DNA from: Haloferula sp. BvORR071
GTDB taxonomy: Bacteria > Verrucomicrobiota > Verrucomicrobiia > Verrucomicrobiales > Akkermansiaceae
Assembly: GCF_000739615.1 (NCBI RefSeq)
Contig: NZ_BATP01000003.1
Span: 516,251 to 580,250 of the forward strand
Direction: 5' to 3'
DNA length: 64,000 nt
This document shows, piece by piece, positions 1 through 8,326 of the stretch. The notes under the pieces are model-generated. The model searched no databases and was not told the origin of the DNA. It saw only the letters and a list, made by a program, of their open reading frames with translations. The translations under genes were made by a program, and so were the position numbers. Each line of letters starts with the position of its first letter. Within the stretch, counting starts at the first letter, position 1.

Positions 1-1
1 C

Positions 2-316
2 ATATTGGAGGGTGCCGCACGGGATCATCCTGAAACGGCTTTCCCAGAGTGGCTCTCTCGCCATCCAGTGGACCAAGCAATCCCCGAGGAATTCTGGCCA
101 ACGCTCAACCAGAGCTTCACTTTTCAGCGCAAGGAGATGACGGCATGGATGGACTCGCTGGAAGCCGGGCCGCTGCGCGATCAAATCTAGGAGCGCGGAA
201 CCCGCCTGATCGCATCTACCGGCGACTATGCGAAAGCCGCCAACTATGCCTTCAATATCCAGGATCCCTCCCGCCGCCACTCCGCCATGGAAGTGCTCAA
301 GGTGATGTGGAGCTAG
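2..316 (+). pseudogene. 3' remnant of an array-family protein with an in-frame stop
   Basis: The reading frame is open from the left edge, hits a TAG at 188-190, then continues in the same frame to a TAG at 314-316. The translation on both sides of the stop aligns by eye with the C-terminus of the protein at 6951-8267: FPEWLSRHP matches FAQWLERNP, a Trp-x-x-x-Leu-Glu segment follows, and NIQDPSRR matches SIADPVMR. Homology on both sides of the stop shows this is one coding sequence broken by a nonsense change, probably CAG to TAG, and not a short gene. The 5' part lies outside the window, so I cannot tell whether the copy is otherwise intact. Confidence 0.7.
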
Positions 317-392
317 CGGGATCCCAGCAGAGCCAGCCAGGGGCTGGGTAGCTTGAGCCAAGAGGACCGGGCACAATGCTCGTCAAATAGCG

Positions 393-602
393 ATGACCAG
401 GACGAGGATCAGGGTCGAAGGTTTGGCAAAGGTTCGCATGGGCAGATGGCAAGATCCCAATTCAAAAGCGGCCGTTAACGACCTTCCCCTTGATGGCATG
501 GCATCTTGTTCCATACTGCAAGCCGTGGGGGAGGAAAACCCGCAGTTGAAAGACTACGTGCCCCGAGTCATCGAGGCCATGCAGGAAAAGCAAGATTACG
601 CG
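393..602 (+). pseudogene. possible second remnant of an array-family protein
   Basis: The stretch between the first remnant and the leftward gene ending at 663 contains an open segment with the pattern GRWQDP, then AAVNDLPLDG, then EENPQLKDYVPRVIEAM. This resembles the Trp/Asp-Pro/Ala and short Leu-Pro motifs of the neighbouring helical-repeat family. The frame runs on past 602, but there it overlaps the oppositely oriented gene and looks antisense. I see no convincing start, signal sequence or conserved end, so a decayed fragment is more likely than a gene. Confidence is low because the match rests on short motifs only. Confidence 0.3.
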
Positions 603-662
603 GGTGAGAAGGTCCCTCCTCGACAGCGATGCAGCAACTCCAGTCGGCTGAGGACCCTTGCC

Positions 663-1916
663 TCATGGCTTGACCTCCACACGCACTTCCACCTCGCCGC
701 CGCGCATGCGTTCATGGTCGGCAAGCACGCTCTGCCGGAGCTCGGGATCGGCGATGCGTCCAATCCACTCACCTGCCCGCTCGGGGTCCTTGCGCTCCAT
801 GTAGAAGTCCGCGAAGCCGGCAGCCATCCGCGCCTGCTGCTCGGGCGTCAGGCTACCCGCATGGGAGTCATACCAGACCTGCGCGCTCGCGGAGTCGCTG
901 TGAAGCCAGATCCGGGCGGCATTCCGCATCGCCCCGGCTTCCACCCAACTCTCCTGCACTGCCAAGTCGAGCAGTTTCTCCGGCTCCTGTACCGACATCG
1001 CTTTTAGCAGAGGTCGATAGATCTCGGGATCGCCCTGGATCAGCCCCGGCCTGGTCTCCTGCAAGAGATCCCACACTCTGGCCGAGTAATTCCGTCCGAT
1101 GCCGGCAATGACGCTCGATAGGAACTCCGCGCCCTCACCCGCGCGATCTGAGCCGAACAATCCTTCCGCAAAGGCCAATGCCTCGAGGATCCTGGCATCC
1201 CGTTCCGCCTCATTCTGGAAGGAGCTGCGGGCCGCAGGATAGTCGCCCACGCCACTCGCCAATACCTTCAACAAGTCCGGCGAACCGTTCACAAAGGCCT
1301 CTGGATCGATCAGCCCCAGGCTATTCAAATTTTTGAGCCTGGCGCTGATGCCTTGATAGGCGGCTACTTTCTCGGTCGGATCGCTGAATGTTTCCACCTT
1401 GGCCATGTGAGCAGCGAGATCTTCACCCGCGCCGGTGCCGCCACTGAAGATCCAGGGGAGCAGGCTATTGCGACGAGCTCCCGGCGGAATGTCCCGGGTC
1501 ACCAAAGCCAAGACCTCATCCAACTTGCCAAGACTGACGCCCCGCCTCACCGCCAGTTGCATCTCTTGGGTGAGGAACTCGCTGTCGTGACATTGCAGCA
1601 AAAGGCTCCAAACCTCCTCAAACTCTCCTGCCCCGAACTTCTGGATGTTGTCGTGAAGCTCAAATCCGTTCTTCTCCGCGACCGCCTTGCGCAACGCTAC
1701 CAGGCCGGGTGATGCCGTGGCAGGATGCTTGCCGGCTTTTACAAGGGGAGGAGTCGTATCCTGCCGGGCACCTGTCTTAGCCGGAGACGAGGCCAGTGGA
1801 GGAAGCCTCTCGGAAGATTCAGCACCGTCTTCTTGGCGAGCTTCCCACATCACAAACGCCACAAGCGCGAGCAGGATGCCTGCGAACCCGAAGGGCCATT
1901 TTGCCGACTGCATCAT
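663..1916 (-). CDS. membrane-anchored helical-repeat protein, subfamily A
   Basis: This is a 417-residue protein of unknown function. A hydrophobic segment at residues 7-24 forms a signal anchor, followed by a charged Ser/Pro/Lys-rich linker to about residue 75 and then a helical domain. The C-terminal part, around IWLHSDSASAQVWYDSHAG and GRIADPELR, aligns with the end of the lipoprotein at 42640-44136, so the two form a subfamily. I chose the ATG at 1914-1916 because it puts the hydrophobic segment at the N-terminus, as in the paralogs. An upstream ATG at 2025-2027 overlaps the stop of the preceding gene (ATGA) and would add 37 unpromising residues. It is the last gene of the leftward run that begins at 4826. 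Confidence 0.8.
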   Translation of the reverse strand: MMQSAKWPFGFAGILLALVAFVMWEARQEDGAESSERLPPLASSPAKTGARQDTTPPLVKAGKHPATASPGLVALRKAVAEKNGFELHDNIQKFGAGEFEEVWSLLLQCHDSEFLTQEMQLAVRRGVSLGKLDEVLALVTRDIPPGARRNSLLPWIFSGGTGAGEDLAAHMAKVETFSDPTEKVAAYQGISARLKNLNSLGLIDPEAFVNGSPDLLKVLASGVGDYPAARSSFQNEAERDARILEALAFAEGLFGSDRAGEGAEFLSSVIAGIGRNYSARVWDLLQETRPGLIQGDPEIYRPLLKAMSVQEPEKLLDLAVQESWVEAGAMRNAARIWLHSDSASAQVWYDSHAGSLTPEQQARMAAGFADFYMERKDPERAGEWIGRIADPELRQSVLADHERMRGGEVEVRVEVKP

Positions 1917-2023
1917 ATGATTCCGTGCGGGTGATATCTGATAAAAGACACCTTGGGCGGAAAATCCTTGGAAAAATTTCATGCGAATCAATCCAGCCTT
2001 TGCCGGCCGCTGCCTGCTCCGGA

Positions 2024-3334
2024 TCATTCATCAGGATCCGTCCATTCCAGCTCCCGCCCCCGGACCTGAAGCATACCTTCGGCCGACTTCTTCGTCGCAG
2101 GATCGGTGATCTGCCCGTAAGCCCACCGGAAGTTTTCCATGGAATGATGCGAGTCCAGAGCCAGCCTGGAAAACTGGAGCAGAGCGCGTTTCTTCCGCCA
2201 ATCATCCGAATCCATGCCGGAGATCCACTCCTTGGCCGCCTCTGGATCGTCACGGAGGAGCCCAGCCACAGCTCCGTCAAAAATGCGCTGCGTCTCGGAC
2301 CGCTCCGGTAGCTTCATCGCCCACTCGGCCTTCTCCTTGGGGTCCATCTCGTATTCGTCGAGCTTCCCAGCCCCGAGGGTCGCGACCACACCCCATTCTC
2401 CTTTCTCCATCGCAAGATCAAGCGCTGGAATCAAAGCAGGCGAATCGGGATACAACTGGGCAAATAGAGAGTTCAAAGCCTGCTGCCTGGCATTTTCCGG
2501 CAAAGCAGACCACTGAGCCTCCATGGTAGCTCGATCCGCTTCCCGGAGACTCGCTGCCCACGCAAACTGCGCTGCTATCTTCTCGCGCCCTGAGGACATC
2601 GCGGTCCACTTCTCACGCAGTGCATTGCTATCGCCGCCTGTCGGCATCGCATTGCAGGCCATCATCAGCCATTGGAAATTCTCCTGGCTTGGCGGGAGAC
2701 TCGTGAGCTTTTCGACGATCTGGTCGAGGCTTCCCGGTTTCTGCCCAGCCCCGACCAGCGCGGAGGACACGGCCTCGCGCAGCAGTCCACGCGGCATTTC
2801 ACCGAGCATCGAGACCACCAGCACCGGATCCGAATACGCGACCGAATTGATCCACTCCCGCAGGATGATCTGTGCGCCCGGATCATAGCGGCCGCTCTGA
2901 ATGAGCTTCCAGGCGCCGAGCGGATCTTTCCAGAAGGCTTTTTGGAATGCACCTAGCAGAGGATGCTCATTGGTTCCTTTCAGATCGTCGTCCCAGGCTT
3001 CTGCCATCACGGCATCAAGAGCCGCGGCGAGATCCACTTGGGCCCATTCTTCAAGAAGCTCCCTCTGCTTCTTCAGGCGTTCCTCCACGGTTTGATCGCC
3101 TGCGCGGAGCTGACGCCAGGCTTCGCGGAACTGCTCTGATCGGCTTCCGCCAGTTGCCCGCTTGGCCACCGACTCCGGGTGAAGTTGGGTCTGAAGATGG
3201 GAGTCGAGCTGCGTTGTTCCGGGAGAGTTCGGGGCTTGGTTTCCATCCGCATTCGGACCAACCGCTATCACCGCGAAAGCAATGCCGGCCGCCAAGGCCG
3301 CGAGGTGGCTCAGGATGAGGGTGCTCCGTTTCAT
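2024..3334 (-). CDS. membrane-anchored helical-repeat protein, subfamily B
   Basis: This 436-residue protein has an N-terminal hydrophobic segment (residues 5-25), a Gln/Ser/Pro-rich spacer and a helical domain. It is a clear paralog of the protein at 9829-11130. Shared landmarks are the EEWAQVDLAAALDAVMAEAW region (EVDLQGALEAAMAEAW in the other copy), a WKLIxSGR motif, VSMLGEMP/ISMLGELP, and the C-terminal QITDPATKKSAEG/QITDPALKKTAEG. No enzymatic motif is visible. It follows the subfamily C gene by one base, the same C-then-B order as in the second copy, so the pair is probably co-translated and may act together. Role unknown; expected in the periplasm or at the outer face of the inner membrane. 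Confidence 0.85.
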   Translation of the reverse strand: MKRSTLILSHLAALAAGIAFAVIAVGPNADGNQAPNSPGTTQLDSHLQTQLHPESVAKRATGGSRSEQFREAWRQLRAGDQTVEERLKKQRELLEEWAQVDLAAALDAVMAEAWDDDLKGTNEHPLLGAFQKAFWKDPLGAWKLIQSGRYDPGAQIILREWINSVAYSDPVLVVSMLGEMPRGLLREAVSSALVGAGQKPGSLDQIVEKLTSLPPSQENFQWLMMACNAMPTGGDSNALREKWTAMSSGREKIAAQFAWAASLREADRATMEAQWSALPENARQQALNSLFAQLYPDSPALIPALDLAMEKGEWGVVATLGAGKLDEYEMDPKEKAEWAMKLPERSETQRIFDGAVAGLLRDDPEAAKEWISGMDSDDWRKKRALLQFSRLALDSHHSMENFRWAYGQITDPATKKSAEGMLQVRGRELEWTDPDE

Positions 3335-3335
3335 C

Positions 3336-4826
3336 TCATTTCCCGCCTTGAGTTGCCGATGCCCACAGCTCGCGGAGCTTGGGGTCCTTCACTTCGTCGA
3401 TGAGTTCCTTCGCTGAGTCGTCTTGGCCTTCCTCGGAGAAGGACGTGGCCAAACCATACAGCCCCATGTCGCGGTCAGGGCCCGCCGGCAAGCCCCGGAT
3501 CCATGCCGTGTAGCCGTCGCCCATACGCTCGTAGTTCAGCGACGAATTGCTGAGCCACGCATCCAAGCGTCCCTGCCAAAGCTCGGGCGAATCGGCCGGC
3601 ACCAAGGACATCGCCTTCAGGAAAATGTCCGGGTCGATATTCTTGAGCGAATGGCTCCCCGCTTCGAGCATCAGCTTGTAGCGATCCTCTTCGCCAAGGC
3701 CCTTGAGCAGCTCTTGGGCTTTCACCGGATCTTCCTCCACCAACTGGAAATAGACATGCTTCCTCAGTTCCGCCGGATCCTCCGCAGCGAAAGCGGGCAA
3801 TCTCTTGCTCACCACAGCGAGGATCTCCTCCACGCCTGCTTCGCCACGGCGGAAGGCATAGCGCCAGTCCCTTCCTTCGTTCAGAACATCGTTCACATCG
3901 TGACCCGCGATGAATTCCGGAGCCGAGTCTCCCATGCGCTCTTTCAAGAAGTTCGCCCGCTCTTCAATGCTGAGATCGCGCTGCTGGAGGATCTTCGTCA
4001 TGAAATCCTGATTGGAACGCAGGGCGGCTCGCAAGTCCTCCGGGACCGTGTCATCTCCCATGACCCGCCACACCCAACGCGCCAAGTCCGCCGAGGGCAT
4101 GGTTCCACCCAGTCCCGTCAGCAAGCCAGGACGCTTCTCCTCCGTGGCGAGTTTCAGCAATTCATTCAGGCGGGCGACCGGCCAACTGCTTCCTATCGCG
4201 GCATCGAAGTACTGCCGATTCCCGCCATCGACCAGCTTCGCCAATTCGGCGTAGGCAGTTGGATCCGGATTCGCGCCAAAAGCCCGTGCCACTTGCAGCT
4301 TCGCATAGAAGCCATCGAATACCGATTGTCCCATGACCTGCAATCCGGCGCGCCAGCCCTTGCTCTCCAGAAAGCGCGCAAATGCCAACATCCCGTGGCG
4401 TGTGAAAGCCTCCTCATTGAGCTTGGACTTGCCCGAGCCCGCCCAGCGGAAGGCAGCGAGGAGATCCTGCTCCATCCACAGATAAAGGAGCTTCGTCACC
4501 TCAGGCGATGGCGGGCCCGCCCCGAACTCACCGGTCGCCCACTCTCGCATCGCATCCTCCAAGGCGGCGGGAATGTCGGCGGGAGCTGCAAGAGCGGAGA
4601 ATCGCCGCTCGAATTCCTTGGCTGCGAGTTGGGGGTTGCCATCCGGTGTCTCCTTCTGGGTGGCAGCGGGAGTTCCCATGCGTTCACTGGCTTTCGCTGG
4701 CGCTTCCGCAGCTTGAAGCTCGTTGGCGTCCCGGCGATCCAATGCCAGCCGGCCACCCCACCATCCCAGAGCCAAAACCCCTAGGTGGCTTGCAAGCACC
4801 ACCAGCCGGGCCCGCATCTTTGTCAT
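3336..4826 (-). CDS. membrane-anchored helical-repeat protein, subfamily C
   Basis: This 496-residue protein has a hydrophobic N-terminus (residues 8-28, ending GWWGGRLALDRR), a Glu/Ala/Lys linker, and a long helical domain from about residue 70. It aligns along nearly its full length with the protein at 8327-9832: DVLNEGRDWRYAFRRGEAG versus AILKNGRDWRNAIRHGEAD, FQLVEEDPVKAQELL versus TELVEEDPERAMSLL, and DGYTAWIRGLPAGPDRDM versus EDYTAWVRELPPGLDREM. It is the first gene of the leftward operon. The divergent two-helix membrane gene starts 163 bases away at 4990, so the spacer probably holds promoters for both. No catalytic motif recognised. Confidence 0.85.
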   Translation of the reverse strand: MTKMRARLVVLASHLGVLALGWWGGRLALDRRDANELQAAEAPAKASERMGTPAATQKETPDGNPQLAAKEFERRFSALAAPADIPAALEDAMREWATGEFGAGPPSPEVTKLLYLWMEQDLLAAFRWAGSGKSKLNEEAFTRHGMLAFARFLESKGWRAGLQVMGQSVFDGFYAKLQVARAFGANPDPTAYAELAKLVDGGNRQYFDAAIGSSWPVARLNELLKLATEEKRPGLLTGLGGTMPSADLARWVWRVMGDDTVPEDLRAALRSNQDFMTKILQQRDLSIEERANFLKERMGDSAPEFIAGHDVNDVLNEGRDWRYAFRRGEAGVEEILAVVSKRLPAFAAEDPAELRKHVYFQLVEEDPVKAQELLKGLGEEDRYKLMLEAGSHSLKNIDPDIFLKAMSLVPADSPELWQGRLDAWLSNSSLNYERMGDGYTAWIRGLPAGPDRDMGLYGLATSFSEEGQDDSAKELIDEVKDPKLRELWASATQGGK

Positions 4827-4989
4827 GGCTACCTAATGGAGAGTTAGGTCGCCTCCAGCAAGCAGAGGCTGGCTCTTTCTCCATTTTTCTCAGGGCCTCC
4901 TGTCCTAACTGAAGCATCCCAACACCACGGAAAAAAAAGCGGGCCGCCCGCAGAGGATTTATCTAGAAGCGGGACACTCCTGGACCTGC

Positions 4990-5667
4990 ATGAGCAAGCG
5001 AACACGCCCACCTCTATTTCCGCGCCTCTTGTCCTTGTGGCTCGGCCTGCCGGTGCTGATCTTCTTCCTCTGGGCCTGGCGCGATTCCATGGTTCACTCG
5101 TTCGCGTTCAATCTGAAGCACGGCAAGACCTTCGTCATGGCCTGGCCGCCTCTTGAGCGCATGCCAAGCCCGGCGACGCCCTCCGTACCGCTCGCCTACG
5201 AACCGAACCTTGATCTTCCCTCCCTCGACGTCCCGGCATGGGAGGAGTTCGGGAAGGAGGTGGCCTACTTTAATTCGAGCATTCCCGAGGACAAACGCAT
5301 GCCGCTCGCTCCCCACCGGCCTCTTGAGCTGCGGCCCGACGATCTCTACCGCAATTCCAATCGCACCGCGATGCAGCCCTATCTCGGGCTTGGCAGTGCT
5401 GAAGGAGTCGTTTGGTTCTCTTCTTGGATCGCCCCGGACTTCCCGAAGACACCGGAATGGACCTACCTCCACAAGTTCTCGGGTGCTCCTTGGTTCGCCG
5501 CCTTGGAGTGGACGCACAACGAGCAATTCCAAATCCACAGCCTGCGCATTCCCTACTGGGCAATCGTTTCCGCCTATACCTTGGGCTGGTTTGCCTTCTT
5601 GGCTTGGAGGCGGCGGCGGCTCAGGAAGCAACTGTCGCTCATGTCGCAGGACGCCCCGTCATCCTGA
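4990..5667 (+). CDS. two-helix membrane protein of unknown function
   Basis: This 225-residue protein has a transmembrane helix at about residues 12-31 (LWLGLPVLIFFLWAWRDSM) and a second near residues 190-207, followed by a very basic Arg-rich tail. The roughly 150-residue loop between them is presumably extracytoplasmic. Both helices match the shorter protein at 18068-18484: FWFGLPVIVFLVWAWIDSM for the first, and IPYWAIVSAY versus IPHWLILLAY before the second. The copies differ mainly in loop length. It is divergent from the subfamily C gene and upstream of the D genes. I do not recognise a family. The recurrence next to array segments suggests an accessory role, which is inference only. Confidence 0.75.
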   Translation: MSKRTRPPLFPRLLSLWLGLPVLIFFLWAWRDSMVHSFAFNLKHGKTFVMAWPPLERMPSPATPSVPLAYEPNLDLPSLDVPAWEEFGKEVAYFNSSIPEDKRMPLAPHRPLELRPDDLYRNSNRTAMQPYLGLGSAEGVVWFSSWIAPDFPKTPEWTYLHKFSGAPWFAALEWTHNEQFQIHSLRIPYWAIVSAYTLGWFAFLAWRRRRLRKQLSLMSQDAPSS

Positions 5668-5752
5668 GATGGCTCGGGGGAAGATAATGATACCTGTCCC
5701 GATGACTTGACCACCGGGGCCGGACTTTCCATAAAGGTTATGGACTTGTCCC

Positions 5753-6958
5753 GTGTTGTTCTCCCGGCCGTATCTTCTTTTTCTTCTCGGCGGAGTCCTC
5801 CTTTGCGGGTGGGCGGGCAGCCGTCTGCACCCGACTCAGCCCGCCCCCTCCGTTCCGGCCGGAAAGGACAAGCGAATGCCCGACTCCACCCCGGCACGGC
5901 AGGACATTGGCACCCGCAGCGCTGAGAAGGACATCCCCACGCTCGTGCGGGACCTTATCGCGAGCTTCCCGAAAGACCCGGGGAACACCCCGCACTTCGA
6001 AGCATGGGACCACATCCGCGGCTTCTCTCTGAAGCAAGTCCAAGAGGCGCTGCAGATTGCCGGCGAACCGCTGGGAAATAATCCCGAAAACCTCGTCGCT
6101 TCCATGCTGCTCAACCGATGGGGTGAGTTGGAGCCCGAGGCTGCGCTCGGCTCCCTTGCGGGGCGGAGGCACGACAACAAGGAGGGCCTTGTCATGAATC
6201 TCGTCGGGGCTTGGATTCAAAGGGATCCGGACGCCGCCATCCGCTGGGCGCAGGCGCATCCGGAGGAAATCGAGATGGCAAGGATTCACCGCATGCGCGC
6301 GGCCACGATCTTGGGACAGCCTCCCGCCGCCGCGCTCGCCGAAGCCCGCCAACTGCCCCCTGAGGTCCGGCAACATGTGGTTGGCATGCTTGCCCAAACC
6401 ATGATGGAGAGCGAGCAGGACCGGACGCGCTGCTTTGAGCTGTTAGCCGGCATGGCTGAGAGCGATCGCCTCCACGCCGCGGAAACCATGGTGAAAACCA
6501 TGACCCGGCGGTCTGCCCGCGAGGCGCTTGATCTGCTGGAGACGCTGCCGATGAGCGAGGAAGCACGGCAAAGGGCCATGACCTCGACTGTCACGAGCTA
6601 CGCCCGGCAGATGCCGGGCGAGGCAATTGAATGGCTGGCAAGCCAGTCCGGTATCGGAGGCAAGGAGCTACGAGGCTCTACCTTCAACGATTGGGGCAGC
6701 CAGAATGCAGCCGCCGCGGACGCGTGGCTAGAGAAGCAAGCGGAGCCGGCCTCGATCCTCGCGGCGGCATTGGAAGCGGCTAATCTCAAGATGCTCTCCA
6801 GCAATGTCGAAACGACGTCGCGGACGCTTCAAGGGGAGCGCATGCGGTCCTACTACCTCCGCTGGCAGGCACTCGAACCGGAGCCCGCGGCACGCTGGTT
6901 GGAAAAACTGCCGTCCGACGTTTCGGAATTCATCATCCCGGAGCTGCACGATGAATAG
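5753..6958 (+). CDS. membrane-anchored helical-repeat protein, subfamily D (first)
   Basis: The gene starts at GTG and encodes 401 residues, with a hydrophobic segment at residues 7-22, a Pro-rich linker and a helical domain. It carries the array signature as AWIQRDPDAAIRW near 6209-6247, plus further repeats with LPxxxR spacing such as EARQLPPEVRQ and LLETLPMSEEARQ, suggesting HEAT- or TPR-like hairpins about 35 residues long. It ends within the start of the next gene (8-base overlap), so the two are probably translationally coupled. No enzymatic residues recognised. The GTG start was chosen because it places the hydrophobic segment at the N-terminus; no strong ribosome binding site is visible. 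Confidence 0.75.
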   Translation: MLFSRPYLLFLLGGVLLCGWAGSRLHPTQPAPSVPAGKDKRMPDSTPARQDIGTRSAEKDIPTLVRDLIASFPKDPGNTPHFEAWDHIRGFSLKQVQEALQIAGEPLGNNPENLVASMLLNRWGELEPEAALGSLAGRRHDNKEGLVMNLVGAWIQRDPDAAIRWAQAHPEEIEMARIHRMRAATILGQPPAAALAEARQLPPEVRQHVVGMLAQTMMESEQDRTRCFELLAGMAESDRLHAAETMVKTMTRRSAREALDLLETLPMSEEARQRAMTSTVTSYARQMPGEAIEWLASQSGIGGKELRGSTFNDWGSQNAAAADAWLEKQAEPASILAAALEAANLKMLSSNVETTSRTLQGERMRSYYLRWQALEPEPAARWLEKLPSDVSEFIIPELHDE

Positions 6959-8267
6959 TAGAACCCGCCAGATGATGCAGCGCGGAGGTATCGCCATTGC
7001 TGCCTTCGCGCTCGCCGGGTGGCTGGGCTACCGGCGGCCTCAGACAGCAAGCGAAGGACTCTCCCCAAACGGCAAGGAAGACACAACAGCTTCACTCCGG
7101 CACCGCGGATTGACGGCAACCGGCGGGAAAGGCCCGGGCGGCTCAACGTTGGGGAATGGATCCACCTTATCCTCCGAATCGCCTGCGGAACGAGCCGAGC
7201 GGGTGAAGACGCTGAAGCAGCGGCTCAAGAATCTCTGGCTGAGCACTCCCGAGAATGCGATCAACTTTGAGCTTCACAACGAGACCCACCGTTTGCTCGC
7301 CGGCCTGGAAGCCAGTGAGCTTTCCGACTTCTTCGGGGAGCTCCCGCCACCCGGCGGGCTTCCTGCGCATGTGTTTTTCCGCTTGGAGGTGCTGAAAGCC
7401 TGGGCACGGAAGGATGGCCCGGCGGCTGTCTTGAACTGCGCGAGCGGTCTGAACAGTGACACCTACTGCAGGGCGCGAGCCATTGGCGCATGGTGTGACG
7501 CGGACCCGGATGCTGCGCTGGCCTGGCTGCACAGCGCCGATCTGCCGTCGGAGCCTAACCTCGGGCGGATACTGCGTGCCAATCTATTGGGCACTCTTGC
7601 GAGAACCGACTTGGCGCGCGTCATCGACGAGCTGCCGCGTCTGGATCAGAGAGAACGTCTATCGATTGCCAGGGATCTCGTGGTGATGGCATCCGACCAG
7701 AAAGAGCAACTGGAGAAGCTTCTCGCGGTTGCCCGGGAGTCCACACCCCAGGGAAAGATGAGCGCCGCGGAGGAAAACCTCCTCCTGAAAACCACGAAAG
7801 CCGATCCACAGGCCGCGCTGGATCAGCTCGATTCCGCAACTCATCTCGATGCCTCCGAGCGCAAGCGCCTCGATATCTCCGTGCTCGATGCCCATGCCTA
7901 TGAAGCTCCGGTTCCCGCCTTTGCCCAATGGCTCGAACGCAATCCTGGAATGGACTCATTCCCGCAGGAAGCGCACTCCACGCTCAGCTTGGCCTTGGCC
8001 AACCACACCGAAGCAATGAGCGCTTGGCTTGAGCACATGCCTACCGGACAGCTCCGGGATTCCTTCTACGAACACGGCGTCTGCGCCTTTGCCGAGAGCG
8101 GCCGCTTCGAGGAAGCCCTCCGCTTCAGCTCAAGCATTGCGGATCCAGTGATGCGGGACGATTCCCTTCGGGCGATGCACGCTTTCTGGAAAACCATCGA
8201 TGCCGCAGGTGCCCGGGAATGGATTCAATCCCTTCCCTCTACAGACCGTGCCTTGTTTGAAGATTGA
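6951..8267 (+). CDS. membrane-anchored helical-repeat protein, subfamily D (second)
   Basis: This 438-residue protein starts at the ATG at 6951, inside the end of the preceding gene, which puts the hydrophobic segment IAIAAFALAGWLGY at residues 12-26. A longer in-frame extension upstream is Arg-rich and is the antisense-like shadow of the preceding gene, so I rejected it. The array signature appears as AWCDADPDAALAW (7489-7527). The C-terminus (FAQWLERNP, then SIADPVMRDDSL) matches the broken copy at the left edge of the window, which shows the subfamily once had another member. Function unknown; expected outside the cytoplasm. Confidence 0.78.
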   Translation: MNSRTRQMMQRGGIAIAAFALAGWLGYRRPQTASEGLSPNGKEDTTASLRHRGLTATGGKGPGGSTLGNGSTLSSESPAERAERVKTLKQRLKNLWLSTPENAINFELHNETHRLLAGLEASELSDFFGELPPPGGLPAHVFFRLEVLKAWARKDGPAAVLNCASGLNSDTYCRARAIGAWCDADPDAALAWLHSADLPSEPNLGRILRANLLGTLARTDLARVIDELPRLDQRERLSIARDLVVMASDQKEQLEKLLAVARESTPQGKMSAAEENLLLKTTKADPQAALDQLDSATHLDASERKRLDISVLDAHAYEAPVPAFAQWLERNPGMDSFPQEAHSTLSLALANHTEAMSAWLEHMPTGQLRDSFYEHGVCAFAESGRFEEALRFSSSIADPVMRDDSLRAMHAFWKTIDAAGAREWIQSLPSTDRALFED

Positions 8268-8326
8268 GAGCCGCCGTCAATTCCATGGACGAAAAGCGCG
8301 CGAACCGGGTTTGTTAGCATATCCTC

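Noticed and set aside
603..1007. Right half of the + strand frame that starts at 393
   Set aside because: Beyond about 602 it runs antisense to the subfamily A gene, whose end is supported by the paralog at 42640-44136.
3423..4784. 453-codon open frame on the + strand
   Set aside because: It is antisense to the subfamily C gene, which has a clear paralog at 8327-9832 and an anchor; this frame has no family features and Arg/His/Gln-rich shadow composition.
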